From CBDUEF01 sp018063485 (GTDB lineage Bacteria > Pseudomonadota > Alphaproteobacteria > Rhodobacterales > Rhodobacteraceae): a stretch of DNA of 64,000 nt. Location of the stretch: positions 186,001-250,000 of the forward strand of contig JBAOID010000018.1 in the NCBI GenBank assembly GCA_037045435.1, written 5' to 3'. Positions 17,876 through 30,529 of this stretch are shown here, in pieces. The notes under the pieces were generated by a model. It was not told the origin of the DNA. It saw nothing but the letters and a program-made list of their open reading frames with translations, and ran no database searches. A program made the position numbers and the translations under genes. The stretch's first letter is position 1. Every line of letters starts with the position of its first letter.

Positions 17876-18508
17876 GATAGTCTTTCCGGCAGCCATCAGC
17901 CGCCATTCAGGCCAAAGGCCTGCGTAAGGGAGCGACGGCCCCTCGCACCAGGCACATGCCCGATACCGTGACAGCCGCGGAACCCCTGCGTGCGGTGGGA
18001 ACCAGTCTCGGGGTCTTACACATGCTCACGCGGCACGGACGCTCCGATTGGGGGGAGATGGAGGATCGGCGGGGATTTGTCAAGGGGGATGACATTTAGG
18101 GCGGCGAGCGGTTGTAAAAGGGGTGGGTGAATCTTCCACGAAAAAGTCACACCGACCGCCGAAACGATCTTGAGTTGCGTGTCGGAAATATGGACGCTCG
18201 CAACATCGGTCATTTCAAGGTGATCCAGGTGGGTAACCTTGGTTGCTTTTAGAGGTTTCTGCCCAGATTTTCCGAATACCTCCAATTTGCCAGTCCTTTG
18301 TAGATGCGTCTGTATCAGCAGCTCTTCACCTTTAGCGTCAAAAATAGAAGTTTAGCAGTGATCGAGCGTAATTGCTGATACATGAAAAAATGCGCCAAGC
18401 CTGATTGTGCATTCTACACGCTCTACTTCTATCAAAGGCCTCGGCAAGTTAGCATGAACTTCATTCGAAATTCCCTTTTGAAAAAAATGGACTGATTTGT
18501 AATTCTGC
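17876..18508. other. 633-bp region between rhlE and carB, mostly without a working gene
   Basis: The left part (17876-18015) is the upstream region of the helicase gene and holds several GC-rich short repeats but no clear promoter. The right part (18060-18508) is markedly AT-rich compared with its surroundings and contains the gene remnant listed separately, plus a 10-bp inverted repeat TGTATCAGCA (18311-18320) and TGCTGATACA (18373-18382). I see no RNA gene. Confidence 0.5.

Positions 18509-18520
<12 letters not shown>
18016..18520 (-). pseudogene. AT-rich protein-coding remnant of unknown origin with in-frame stop
   Basis: Reading leftward from the end of carB, one frame runs with protein-like composition: GEQNYKSVHFFQKGISNEV, then NLPRPLIEVERVECTIRLG and FFHVSAITLDHC, a TAA at 18352-18354, then immediately TSIFDAKGEELLIQTHLQ, GKLEVFGKSGQKPLKATKV and SVHISDTQLKIVSAVGVTF, petering out before 18016. 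No ATG or good ribosome site opens it. The low GC and absent start suggest a horizontally acquired gene fragment. I do not recognise the family. An alternative is that only the part after the stop is expressed, from a TTG at 18285. Confidence 0.4.
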
Positions 18521-21840
<3,320 letters not shown>

Positions 21841-22068
21841 GGCGGCCCCCAAAAGCAAAACTTTGCGGGTTATAGCGAGGAGGGGCCGGGGTGCAAGGGG
21901 CTTTCAGGAATTGGATGGGCCGGAATTACTCGAGCCCGGAATTGTTTGAAATCGGGGGGCGGGTTTTGGGCGGTGGAACGCTTGGCGGAAAATGGCGGCC
22001 TTGTGTCGTGGCTTGCACTGGCAGAGGCAGCGGACTTGCCCTAGGTCTGGGGAGGGTTTTGTTGTGAG

Positions 22069-23219
22069 GTGGGTCGGGTGATCCTGTGCGAGGACGGACC
22101 AGAAGGACGGCCGGCGTTGTTTTCGGGCGCAAGGGGCCATGTTTTTGCATGGCGCCAGCATGAGGTTGCGCTGGCTTTGGCCGAGGTTGAAGCGGCACGG
22201 CAGGCCGGGCATTGGGTGGCGGGCTATCTGAGCTATGAGGCTGGATTTGCCCTGGAGCCAAAGTTGGCGGAGTTGGGTGCGCAAGGCGTGGGCAGACGCC
22301 GCTGGTGGGCTTTGGGATTTATGATGCGCCTGCGCAGGCGGGTGGTGTCTTGGCCGAGGCGGCGGCTTTGGCGGCGGCGGTTCGGGTGGCGCCGGTGGTG
22401 CCGCAGATAGATTTTGCGCGCTATTGCGAGGCGTTTGACAAGGTAAAGGCCTATATTGCGGCGGGCGATTGCTATCAGATCAACCTGACTTTTCCTCTGG
22501 CCAGCCAGTTGCGCGACGGCACAGCGCTGGGGCTTTATGGCGCGCTAAGGGCGCGACAAGCGGTGGGGCATGGGGCCTATGTTGCCTTTGATCACGGGCC
22601 GGTGGTGGTGTCTCGCAGCCCGGAGTTGTTCTTGCGGTTGGACGCAGGCGGCCGGATCGAGGCGCGTCCGATGAAGGGCACCGCGCCGCGTGACGCCGAT
22701 CCGGTGGAAGATGCGCTCCTGGCCCAAGCGCTGCGGGGCTCGGCCAAGGATCGGGCCGAGAATCTGATGATTGTGGATCTCTTGCGCAATGATATTGCGC
22801 GGATCTCGCAGGTGGGGTCGGTCAAGGTGCCGGAGCTCTTCGCCGTGGAAAGCTATGCCACGGTGCATCAGATGGTGAGCCGGGTGGTGGGGCAATTGCA
22901 GGCCCCGGCGACGTTGTCCGGCGTGATGCAGGCGCTGTTTCCCTGTGGGTCGATTACAGGTGCGCCAAAAATCCGGGCGATGGAGATCATCCATGAGGTG
23001 GAGGCGGGGCCGCGCGGGATTTATTGCGGCGCGATCGGCTGGATGGGGCCGGATGGTCAGGCTGCGTTCAACGTCGCGATCCGCACGCTGTCGGTTTGGC
23101 CGGGTGGGCGGATTGCGTTGAATGTGGGGGGGGGCGTGGTGCAAGACAGTACGGCGGCGGGCGAATGGGAGGAGGCGTTGTGGAAAGCGGCATATATGCA
23201 GGGCCTGGCACGAAGCTGA
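22069..23219 (+). pseudogene. pabB: Aminodeoxychorismate synthase component I, frameshifted
   Basis: Component I of aminodeoxychorismate synthase (chorismate + ammonia to 4-amino-4-deoxychorismate) in folate synthesis. The N-terminal frame (GRVILCEDGPEGRPALFSG, GYLSYEAGFALEPKL) gives way near 22290 to a second frame that begins LVGFGIYDAPAQAGG and holds the chorismate-binding core: GDCYQINLTFPL, MKGTAPRD, AENLMIVDLLRND, PCGSITGAPKIRAMEI and NVGGGVVQDS. The break is explained by one missing base in a G run (corrected length 383 aa). The start is probably GTG at 22069 or at 22078. It overlaps pabC by 40 bases. Confidence 0.85.
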
Positions 23220-23791
23220 TCGAGACTCTGCTGTGGGACGGGCAGGCGCTGCTGCGTTTGCCGCTGCATCTGGAGCGGTTGGAACGCTCGGCGGCGCTGC
23301 TTGGCTGGCGCTGTGAAGGTGCGGCTGAGGCGTTGCGGGCGGCGCTGCCGATTGCGGCGGCCCGGATGCGGTTGACGCTGGATGCTGCGGGGGTTCTTGA
23401 GGTGCAGGCGGCGGCTTTGCCTGCCACAAAACCCGAGTGGCGGATTGGGCTTGCCAAGGCGCGGTTGCAGTCGGATGACCCTTGGCTGGGTCTCAAATCC
23501 ACAAATCGCGCGCTTTACGACGCCGCGCGGGCGGCGCTGCCGGTGGGCCTGGATGAGGTGATCTTTCGCAATGAGCGCGGGGAGGTTTGCGATGGCACCA
23601 TCACAACCGTGTTCTTTGATCGCGGGCAGGGGATGCGCACGCCACCGCTATCGTGCGGCCTGTTGCCCGGCGTGTTGCGCGCAGAGCTGGCAGTACCGCA
23701 AGAACTGCTTTTGGCCGAGGATCTGCCGCAAGTGCGTCTGTGGGTTGGCAACTCCTTGCGCGGGTTGATCCCGGCCCGCTGGGTAATCTGA
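23180..23791 (+). CDS. pabC: Aminodeoxychorismate lyase (class IV PLP enzyme)
   Basis: A 203-aa fold-type IV PLP enzyme, which by its position after pabB is aminodeoxychorismate lyase, releasing p-aminobenzoate and pyruvate for folate. Visible family features are ETLLWDGQALLRLPLHLERL at the N-terminus, LKSTNRALYDAAR with the presumed PLP lysine, DEVIFRNERGEVCDGTITTVFF and SCGLLPGVLRAEL. The start is a GTG at 23180 inside the end of pabB, with GGGAGGAG six bases upstream. Shorter than branched-chain aminotransferases, which argues against IlvE. Confidence 0.85.
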   Translation: MESGIYAGPGTKLIETLLWDGQALLRLPLHLERLERSAALLGWRCEGAAEALRAALPIAAARMRLTLDAAGVLEVQAAALPATKPEWRIGLAKARLQSDDPWLGLKSTNRALYDAARAALPVGLDEVIFRNERGEVCDGTITTVFFDRGQGMRTPPLSCGLLPGVLRAELAVPQELLLAEDLPQVRLWVGNSLRGLIPARWVI

Positions 23792-23821
23792 AAGCGCGCG
23801 TGCCGCGCATTGTTTTTGCCT

Positions 23822-23849
23822 CGGGTGTTCGGGCTTTGCCCGAAACCCT
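23822..23849 (+). terminator. Hairpin after pabC
   Basis: A 7-bp perfect stem TTCGGGC (23828-23834) with GCCCGAA (23838-23844) and a TTT loop, extendable by GGG/CCC pairs past a small bulge. It lies 30 bases after the pabC stop and may be its terminator, although no T run follows. Confidence 0.4.
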
Positions 23850-23866
23850 CAGGCGGTTCTGCTGTA

Positions 23867-23951
23867 TTCATCTGTCTTCTAAATATCCCCGCCGGAGGCA
23901 TCTGACTTTTGGGTTGGAGCCTCCGGCGGGGATATTTTGAAGACAGATGAA
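23867..23951. repeat. 33-bp inverted repeat (large hairpin) between pabC and aspS
   Basis: Two 33-base arms (23867-23899 and 23919-23951) are complementary at 32 positions around a 19-base spacer. The core of each arm is ATATCCCCGCCGGAGGC or its complement, and the outer part reads TTCATCTGTCTTC. As RNA it would form a very stable hairpin ending in an A/U-rich segment. Similar CCGGCGGGGATATTT palindromes are, to my recollection, scattered through Rhodobacterales intergenic regions. It may act as a terminator for pabC or be a mobile palindromic element. Confidence 0.7.
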
Positions 23952-24028
23952 ACCGGCTTGGGCTTGACTTCACGCTTGCGGCGGGGTGTATCGGCGCGAA
24001 ACCTGTAGCCTCCGTGAAGGGGAAGATG

Positions 24029-25807
24029 ATGCACGCCTATCGCAGCCATAAATGTGACGGACTTCGCAGCGCCAATGTGGGCGAGACGGTGCGTCTTGCC
24101 GGATGGGTGCATCGGGTGCGCGATCATGGTGGGGTGTTGTTCCTTGATTTGCGCGATCATTACGGAATTACGCAGGTGTTGGCGGACAGCGACTCGGCGG
24201 CTTTTGCCGGGATTGAGAGGTTGCGGGCGGAGTGGGTGGTTTCCATCGAGGGGCGGGTCAAGGCGCGGGAAGCCTCGTTGGTCAATGCCAAGCTGTCGAC
24301 GGGCGAGATTGAGGTTTATGCAACCGGCGTGACCGTGCTCGGGGCCTCGGATGAGTTGCCGATGCCGGTGTTTGGCGATGTGGATTATCCCGAGGAAACC
24401 CGGTTGACCTATCGGTTTCTGGATCTGCGGCGCGAGAAGTTGCATCGCAACATGATGCTGCGCTCCAACGTGGTGCGCTCGATGCGCAACCGGATGTGGG
24501 AACAGGGGTTCAACGAGTTTCAGACGCCGATCATTACCGCGAGCAGCCCTGAGGGGGCGCGGGATTTTCTGGTGCCGTCGCGGCTGCATCCGGGGAAATT
24601 CTATGCGCTGCCGCAGGCGCCGCAGCAGTTCAAGCAGTTGATCATGGTGGCGGGGTTTGACCGTTATTTCCAGATCGCGCCCTGTTTTCGTGATGAAGAC
24701 CCGCGGGCGGACCGTTCGCCCACCGATTTCTATCAGCTTGATATCGAGATGTCTTTTGTCGAGCAGGAAGATGTGTTTGCCGCGGTGCAGCCGGTGATCC
24801 AGGGGATTTTCGAGGAGTTCGCGCCGGGGAAAAAGACCTATTCCGATTGGACGAAGATCGCCTATCGCGACAGTCTGAAATGGTATGGGTCGGATAAGCC
24901 TGACTTGCGCAACCCGATCAGGATGCAGGATGTCTCCGAGCATTTCGCGGGGTCGGGCTTTGCGATTTTCGCCAAGCTGTTGGAGGTGGCTGGCAATGAG
25001 GTGCGGGCCATTCCGGCACCGACGGGGGGCTCGCGCAAGTTCTGTGACCGGATGAACGCCTTTGCGCAGAAGGAAGGTTTGCCGGGGATGGGCTATATCT
25101 TCTGGCGACGCGCCGAGGATGGATCGGGCATGGAGGCGGCAGGGCCATTGGCAAAAAATATCGGACCGGAGCGGACGGAGGCTATTCGGGTGCAGTTGGG
25201 CCTGAGCGAGGGCGATGCGGCGTTCTTCCTTGGTGGCAAGCCGGAGGCGTTCGAGGCTGTCGCCGGGCGGGCGCGCAATGAGATTGGGCGCGAGTTGGGG
25301 TTGACGGAGCAGAACTGCTTCAAGTTTGCCTGGATCGTCGATTTTCCGATGTATGAGAAAACCGACGAGGGCAAGATTGATTTCTCGCACAACCCGTTCT
25401 CGATGCCGCAAGGCGGGCTTGAGGCGTTGAATGGTGATCCGCTGAATGTTCATGCGTATCAATATGATCTGGCCTGCAATGGCTATGAGTTGATCTCGGG
25501 CGGTATCAGGAACCACAAGCCGGAAATCATGTTCAAGGCGTTTGAGCTGGCGGGTTATCCGGCCTCGGAAGTGGAAAAGCGCTTTGGCGGCATGGTCAAG
25601 GCGTTCAAATATGGCGCGCCTCCGCATGGCGGTTGCGCGGCGGGGATTGACCGGATCGTGATGCTTTTGGCCGATGAGGCCAATATCCGCGAGGTGATCA
25701 TGTTCCCGATGAACCAGCGGGCGGAAGATTTGCTGATGGGCGCGCCGAGCGAGCCGCTAAGCCAGCAGTTGCGCGATCTGTCGTTGCGCGTGGTGCCCAA
25801 GGATTAA
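24029..25807 (+). CDS. aspS: Aspartyl-tRNA synthetase
   Basis: Class II aspartyl-tRNA synthetase of the bacterial type (592 aa), charging tRNA-Asp (and in many alphaproteobacteria also tRNA-Asn, as a non-discriminating enzyme). The anticodon-binding OB fold is at the N-terminus (VRLAGWVHRVRDHGG, LDLRDHYGITQV), motif 2 is around FRDEDPRADRSPTDFYQLDIEMSF, a bacterial GAD insert occupies roughly 290-415, and motif 3 is GAPPHGGCAAGIDRIVML. Tandem ATGs at 24026 and 24029; the second has better spacing from AAGGGG. Intact and of normal length. Confidence 0.96.
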   Translation: MHAYRSHKCDGLRSANVGETVRLAGWVHRVRDHGGVLFLDLRDHYGITQVLADSDSAAFAGIERLRAEWVVSIEGRVKAREASLVNAKLSTGEIEVYATGVTVLGASDELPMPVFGDVDYPEETRLTYRFLDLRREKLHRNMMLRSNVVRSMRNRMWEQGFNEFQTPIITASSPEGARDFLVPSRLHPGKFYALPQAPQQFKQLIMVAGFDRYFQIAPCFRDEDPRADRSPTDFYQLDIEMSFVEQEDVFAAVQPVIQGIFEEFAPGKKTYSDWTKIAYRDSLKWYGSDKPDLRNPIRMQDVSEHFAGSGFAIFAKLLEVAGNEVRAIPAPTGGSRKFCDRMNAFAQKEGLPGMGYIFWRRAEDGSGMEAAGPLAKNIGPERTEAIRVQLGLSEGDAAFFLGGKPEAFEAVAGRARNEIGRELGLTEQNCFKFAWIVDFPMYEKTDEGKIDFSHNPFSMPQGGLEALNGDPLNVHAYQYDLACNGYELISGGIRNHKPEIMFKAFELAGYPASEVEKRFGGMVKAFKYGAPPHGGCAAGIDRIVMLLADEANIREVIMFPMNQRAEDLLMGAPSEPLSQQLRDLSLRVVPKD

Positions 25808-25892
25808 GGCGGCAAACCGCCCAATCCGCCACGCCTGCCGGGTGTAAAGCGACTGAATCCGTGCCTATATGGGGGCAGCAGGAGGCATCGCC

Positions 25893-27251
25893 ATGAGTTT
25901 GGTCAGTATCGCCGCGTTTCGTTTTGGCTATGGCTTGCCTGCGGCGGGCGCGGTCACGGCTGAAACCATGCTTGTGGCGCTGGCCGGGCCTGATCTGGCG
26001 GCGCAGGCCTATCCGATGGCGGGGATTTCGGTGCTGGGGCCGCTGTTGCAGCAGGTGCAACTGACCAAAATGGCGGCCAAGCGCGACAAGGCCAAAGATG
26101 CCGAGTTCCGGGTGGTGCAGGCCGAAGCGGATCAGGTGATCGGCACCATGGCGCGGGCGACATTTGCGCGCGCGATCAAGGCCGAGGGGCTGCGTGAGCG
26201 GCTGGTGGCGTTCTGGGCCGATCATTTCACTGTCAGTGCCAAGGTTCTGGGCGGGATCGGTTTGCCGCTGGCGCTGGTGGAAGAGGCGATCCGGCCGCAT
26301 TTGACCGGCAATTTCGAGGCGATGCTGACGGCGGTGACGCTGCATCCGGTGATGGTGCGCTATCTGGATCAGCACACGAGTTTTGGGCCAAACTCGCCGC
26401 GCGGGCGGCAGCGCAATGTGGGCCTGAACGAGAATCTGGCGCGGGAATTGCTGGAACTGCATACGCTTGGCGTCGGCGCGGGCTATAGTCAGGCCGATGT
26501 GCGGCAGATGGCAGAATTGCTGACCGGGATTTCGCTGAGCAAGGATTTGAAGGTCGGGTTTGATCGCAGGCGGGCCGAGCCGGGCGCGGAGACCGTGCTG
26601 GGCAAGGATTACAGCGGCGACGGGATGGCTCCGATCCGGCAGGTGTTGCGCGATCTGGCGTTGCGGCCCGAGACGGCGGTGCATATCGCACGCAAGCTGG
26701 CGGTGCATTTCGTGGCCGATGCGCCTGATCCTGCATTGGTGGCGGCGATGGCCGAGGCGTGGATGCGCACGGGCGGCAATCTGCTGCTGGTTTACCGCGC
26801 GATGCTGGAGCATCCGGCGGCATGGGCAATGCCGCTGGCCAAGGTGCGCCAGCCCTATGATTTCATCATTGCCAGCCTGCGCGCGCTGGGGATCAGCGGG
26901 GCTGCGCTGATGGAGTTTGAGGACAAGGCGATGCGGCGGCTGATCTGGCAGGCGTTGGGCGATATGGGCCAGCCCTATAAATCGCCGCGCGGGCCGGATG
27001 GCTGGGCCGAGGCCGCCGAGTATTGGATCACACCGCAGGGCCTGGCGCAGCGGATTTCCTGGGCGATGCGCGCGCCCGAGCAGATGCAAAGGTTGGGGCT
27101 GATTGGCGCGCTGCCCGATCCGGGGGCGCTGGCGGGTGCCGGGCTGGGCGATCTGGCAAGCGAGACCCTGCTGGTGGCGGCGGGGCGGGCGGAAACCCTG
27201 GCCGAGGGCGTGGGGCTGGTACTGGCCTCGCCCGAGTTCAACAGGCGATAG
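25893..27251 (+). CDS. DUF1800 family protein
   Basis: A 452-aa protein of the DUF1800 family, of unknown biochemical role. Visible family features: FGYGLPAAGAV at the start, LRERLVAFWADHFTVS, the conserved NENLARELLELHTLGV core, and VRQMAELLTGIS. The ATG at 25893 follows AGGAGG. It is paired with a DUF1501 gene eight bases downstream, the usual arrangement for this family; DUF1800/DUF1501 pairs are thought to encode exported proteins acting together, but the reaction is not known to me. Confidence 0.85.
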   Translation: MSLVSIAAFRFGYGLPAAGAVTAETMLVALAGPDLAAQAYPMAGISVLGPLLQQVQLTKMAAKRDKAKDAEFRVVQAEADQVIGTMARATFARAIKAEGLRERLVAFWADHFTVSAKVLGGIGLPLALVEEAIRPHLTGNFEAMLTAVTLHPVMVRYLDQHTSFGPNSPRGRQRNVGLNENLARELLELHTLGVGAGYSQADVRQMAELLTGISLSKDLKVGFDRRRAEPGAETVLGKDYSGDGMAPIRQVLRDLALRPETAVHIARKLAVHFVADAPDPALVAAMAEAWMRTGGNLLLVYRAMLEHPAAWAMPLAKVRQPYDFIIASLRALGISGAALMEFEDKAMRRLIWQALGDMGQPYKSPRGPDGWAEAAEYWITPQGLAQRISWAMRAPEQMQRLGLIGALPDPGALAGAGLGDLASETLLVAAGRAETLAEGVGLVLASPEFNRR

Positions 27252-27259
27252 GGGGGGCG

Positions 27260-28439
27260 ATGAATCGACGTTTCTTTCTGCGGGGCGCGGCGCTTTTGGG
27301 CTGTTCGGCGGCGGCGCACCCAATGATGACCAGTGTGACGCTGGCCGAGGGCGGGCGGGTGTTGGGCGAAAACCGGTTGGTGGTGGTGATCTTGCGCGGG
27401 GCGATGGACGGGCTGGACGCGTTGCGGCCCTTGGGCGATCCGCTGTTGGCCGGCGTATCGCCCGACGCTGGGGCTGCGCGAGGGCACGCTGGATCTGGAC
27501 GGGTTTTATGCGCTGAACCAAGGCCTTGGCGGGTTGTTGCCCTTGTGGGCGACGGGAGAGTTGGGCTTTGTGCAGGCGACTTCCACGCCCTATCGCGACA
27601 AGCGCAGCCATTTTGTCGGCCAGGATATGCTGGAGGCGGGGACGGGGATGGACGTGCCTTTGCCGCGCGACGGCTGGTTGAATCGGATGTTGCAGGCGGT
27701 GCCGGGGCTGCGGGCCGAGACGGCCTTTGCGGTAGGGGCCGAGGAGTTGGCGATCTTGCATGGTGCGGCGCCGACGCGGTCCTGGGCCCCCGATACCATG
27801 CTGGATCTGAGCCCGCAGGCCCGGCTGTTGTTTGAGCAGGTTTATCACGACGATCCGCTGTTTCAGGCGGCGGGGGCACAGGCGCTGGAGCTTTCGGCCA
27901 CGGATATGGGCGGGATGGAGGGCGGCATGGCGGGGCCGGGCAAGATGCGCGGCTTGGATGAGTTGACCGATTTCACCGCCGGGCGGTTGTTGGAGGAAAC
28001 CCGGATCGCGGCGTTTTCGATGCCGGGTTGGGATACGCACCGCGCACAGCAACGGGCGTTGCCGAAATCCTTGCAAGGGTTGGAGCGGGTGATCTTGCGG
28101 CTGCGCGAGCAGTTGGGGTCGGCGGTTTGGGGCAAGACCACGCTGCTCGCCATGACGGAATTTGGCCGCACGGCACGGGAAAATGGCTCGGGTGGGACGG
28201 ATCACGGCACTGCTGGGGTGATGTTGGTGGCGGGCGGCGCGGTGAAGGGGGGCCGGGTTTTGGGGCGCTGGCCGGGGTTGGCGGATCTTTATCAGGGGCG
28301 CGATCTGATGCCGACCTCGGATGTGCGGGCCTGGGCGGCGCATGCGATGCGGGGGCTGTATGGACTGGACCGCTCGGTGCTGGAGGGCGCGGTGTTTCCG
28401 GGGATGCAGATGGGCGATGATCCGGGGCTGTTGCGCTAG
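27260..28439 (+). pseudogene. DUF1501 family exported protein, frameshifted
   Basis: DUF1501 protein (sulfatase/phosphatase-like fold), the partner of the preceding DUF1800 gene. The N-terminus MNRRFFLRGAALLGCSAAA has a twin-arginine-type signal. The frame breaks near 27468: GVSPDAGAARG in one frame is followed in the next by LGLREGTLDLDGFYALNQGL, and then the remainder with STPYRDKRSHFVGQDMLE, PGWDTHRAQQ, FGRTARENGSGGTDHG and the C-terminal GLYGLDRSVLEG. One extra C in a CCC run explains it; corrected length 392 aa. Probably a sequence error. The TAG stop lies at the edge of a palindromic repeat. Confidence 0.8.
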
Positions 28440-28551
28440 AGCGCGTTGCGTTCAATCAGATACCTGAATTCACCCCGCAACCGGAGGCCGCGATTGCCCT
28501 TGCAAACGCGTTCGGGGTGCGAGGTGAATTCAATTTGACACAACGCGCTCT
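28438..28551. repeat. Imperfect palindromic element (CTAGAGCGCGTTG type)
   Basis: Outer arms AGAGCGCGTTG (28438-28448) and CAACGCGCTCT (28541-28551) are perfectly complementary, as are inner arms TGAATTCACC (28465-28474) and GGTGAATTCA (28523-28532). The element begins inside the DUF1501 stop codon. The same 13-mer CTAGAGCGCGTTG recurs at 35377-35389, again straddling a stop codon (dgkA). Such AGAGCGCGTTG palindromes are, as I recall, common in alphaproteobacterial intergenic DNA. Confidence 0.6.
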
Positions 28552-28659
28552 TGGGGTGTTGTGAAACGCGCGTTGCGTTGTGCGCGGCGCGTTGTCATAA
28601 CTTGGGCAAACAGCCGTCGAGGATCAGGATGAACACAAGAGCATGACAGCTACCGCGCT

Positions 28660-29343
28660 TTGCCCGATTGGCAGGGCGTGGCGCGGCCGGATGGGGCGGC
28701 GATGGAGGGGCGCTTGGTGCGGCTGGAACGGCTGGATGCCGATCTGCACGCGGCGGACCTGTTTCGGGCGGTGAGCGGGCATGATTTGCTGTGGGATCAT
28801 CTGGGCTATGGGCCGTTTTCTTCGGCTTCGGCCTATCACCGCTGGGCCAAGGATATGGCGGCAGGGGAGGATCCGCTGTTTTACGTGCTGCGCGATCAGA
28901 CCAGCGGGCATTGCGGCGGGGTGGCGAGCTACCTGCGGATTGATCCGGCCAATGGTGTGATCGAGGTTGGCCATATCAATATCGCGCCCGAAATGCAGCG
29001 CGGGCCAGCCGCGACCGAAGCGATGTTTCTGATGATGCAATCGGCGTTTGATGCGGGCTATCGGCGCTATGAGTGGAAATGCAATGCGCGCAACATGCGC
29101 TCACGGCGGGCGGCGCAGCGCTTTGGTTTCAGTTTCGAGGGGATTTTCCGCAATCATATGGTGGTCAAGGGACACAATCGCGACACCGCCTGGTTTTCAG
29201 TGATTGATACCGAATGGCCCGCCCTGCGCGAGGCATATCTGGCCTGGCTGAACCCCGGCAATTTCGACACCAAGGGCCGCCAGCGCGAGCGGCTGTCCGA
29301 TCTGACCCGGCTGGTGATTACGGGGAAAGATGAGGCAATTTGA
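28660..29343 (+). CDS. GNAT-family N-acetyltransferase (RimJ/RimL type)
   Basis: A GNAT acetyltransferase of about 227 aa resembling RimJ/RimL or ribosomal-protein-serine acetyltransferases: RLVRLERLDADLHAADLF, then SGHCGGVASYLRIDPANGVIEVGHINI, the acetyl-CoA segment QRGPAATEAMFLMM and the CNARNMRSRRAAQRFGFSFEGIFRNH core. No ATG opens this frame; the first usable codon is TTG at 28660. An ATG at 28629 with GAGGA upstream would join this frame if one A were removed from ACACAAGAG near 28636, giving 237 aa, so the true start may be hidden by another single-base error. The substrate is unknown. Confidence 0.8.
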   Translation: MPDWQGVARPDGAAMEGRLVRLERLDADLHAADLFRAVSGHDLLWDHLGYGPFSSASAYHRWAKDMAAGEDPLFYVLRDQTSGHCGGVASYLRIDPANGVIEVGHINIAPEMQRGPAATEAMFLMMQSAFDAGYRRYEWKCNARNMRSRRAAQRFGFSFEGIFRNHMVVKGHNRDTAWFSVIDTEWPALREAYLAWLNPGNFDTKGRQRERLSDLTRLVITGKDEAI

Positions 29344-29401
29344 CCCCTGATCAAAGTGGATTGACGGGACTAAGCTGTCTTGGGTCAGTTAGAGGGTGAA
29401 A

Positions 29402-29752
29402 ATGGTCTGGTTTGTCGGTGGGTTTGGGCGGCAGGGGTTCGGTGCCGGTTTGGTCATGATGCTGGCAACAGCGGGTTGGGCGGATACGGTGACATCGGTT
29501 TCTTATGCCTGCGAGCGCGGCACGGCCATCATGGCCAGCTATCTGAATGTCGAGGGCAAATCCTTTGCCGTTGTGACGGCAGAGGGGCATCAGGTGGCGA
29601 TGGAACTGGCCAAGGGCAGTGCAGGCGCGCGCTATGTATCCCTTGACACGCAAGCCCCCTATTCGTGGTGGACGGAAAATGACCGGGGTATTTTGTCTTA
29701 TGGGCGCAGCACTGCTGAGACGTTGTTGTTTCAGGACTGCCATGAGCAATGA
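29402..29752 (+). CDS. Exported MliC-like (lysozyme inhibitor domain) protein
   Basis: A 116-aa secreted protein. The N-terminal hydrophobic stretch ending in ATAGWADTV is a signal peptide. The mature part has the pattern of MliC/PliC lysozyme inhibitors: YACERGTAIMASYLN, AMELAKGSAGARYVS, SWWTENDRGILSY and a C-terminal Cys (FQDCHEQ) to pair with the first Cys. It would protect peptidoglycan from C-type lysozyme in the periplasm. The ATG at 29402 has AGAGGG six bases upstream; a GTG at 29396 is in frame. Confidence 0.7.
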   Translation: MVWFVGGFGRQGFGAGLVMMLATAGWADTVTSVSYACERGTAIMASYLNVEGKSFAVVTAEGHQVAMELAKGSAGARYVSLDTQAPYSWWTENDRGILSYGRSTAETLLFQDCHEQ

Positions 29753-29791
29753 CGCCCGGTTCAATGCGCCCGCCCCGATCTTTGAGCCGCC

Positions 29792-30529
29792 TCAATCCTT
29801 GAGCCTGACAAAAGCCTGAGGGCCTTGGGCGAGGCGGGTTTCGATCAGGTTGGTTATGCTGCTGTTCTCCATTGACCCAAGAAGTGTAAGGCTGGCATCG
29901 GCCAGCGGTGCATCTTGTGCCATGCGCGCCAGGCCAAGCAGGAACCCACCCAGATAGCGCCGTTGTGCGGCATCGGGGTGGTTGTGCAAGGCTGCGGCAG
30001 CCTGCGCCAGATCATCTTGCAGGGCGAGCGGGTCGGGTTGGATCGGAGTGTCGGCAGGATAGGGCATGGGTTGATCGGCCAGCTTGAAATGCTGACGCAA
30101 CAGGGTGCAAAACTGCGAAAAGCTGGTGATCGGTTTGTCCAGATACCCATCAGCACCGGCGGCAAGTGCCGCCGCCCGCCCGCCCGCACTTCCCGAGGTG
30201 CCAAGGATCAGCGCGGGCCGTCTGGATGAGAGCAGAACCTGGCGGATCAGGTCTTCGCCCCGGCCATCGGGCAGGCCCAGATCAATGATCACCACATCGG
30301 GGCGGTAGAGGCGCAGGTGGGCGCGGGCCGATTGCAGGCATTCAGCCCGGCGCAGGCGCGCACCCGCGCGTTGACAGATCAGCCGCATCGCATCGCTGGA
30401 AAACCGACTGTCTTCGACCAAAAGCAGGGTAAGGCCCTGAAGTGGCAGCAGGCCATGCGCCGTGGGCAGCATGGCATGGGGAATTCCAGCGCAAGGTGCG
30501 GGGGAGGTGGGGGGCAGGGGCTGCGGCAT
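29792..30529 (-). CDS. Response regulator with C-terminal extension
   Basis: A 245-aa single-receiver protein. A proline-rich N-terminal tail leads into a receiver domain with acidic E39/D40 (LLLVEDSRF), phosphoacceptor D83 (VVIIDLGLPDG), T/S at GTSGS and K132 (YLDKPI). From about 150 an unrecognised helical region follows (ALQDDLAQAAAALHNHPDAA) with no DNA-binding or enzymatic domain that I recognise. The ATG at 30529 has AGAGG five bases upstream; an in-frame TTG at 30544 is less likely. No histidine kinase is adjacent, so it is an orphan. Confidence 0.75.
   Translation of the reverse strand: MPQPLPPTSPAPCAGIPHAMLPTAHGLLPLQGLTLLLVEDSRFSSDAMRLICQRAGARLRRAECLQSARAHLRLYRPDVVIIDLGLPDGRGEDLIRQVLLSSRRPALILGTSGSAGGRAAALAAGADGYLDKPITSFSQFCTLLRQHFKLADQPMPYPADTPIQPDPLALQDDLAQAAAALHNHPDAAQRRYLGGFLLGLARMAQDAPLADASLTLLGSMENSSITNLIETRLAQGPQAFVRLKD

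Noticed and set aside
21914..22044. Short frames before pabB, one ending in WLALAEAADLP.
   Set aside because: No start with ribosome site, different frames on either side, and too short to separate from chance, although another indel cannot be excluded.
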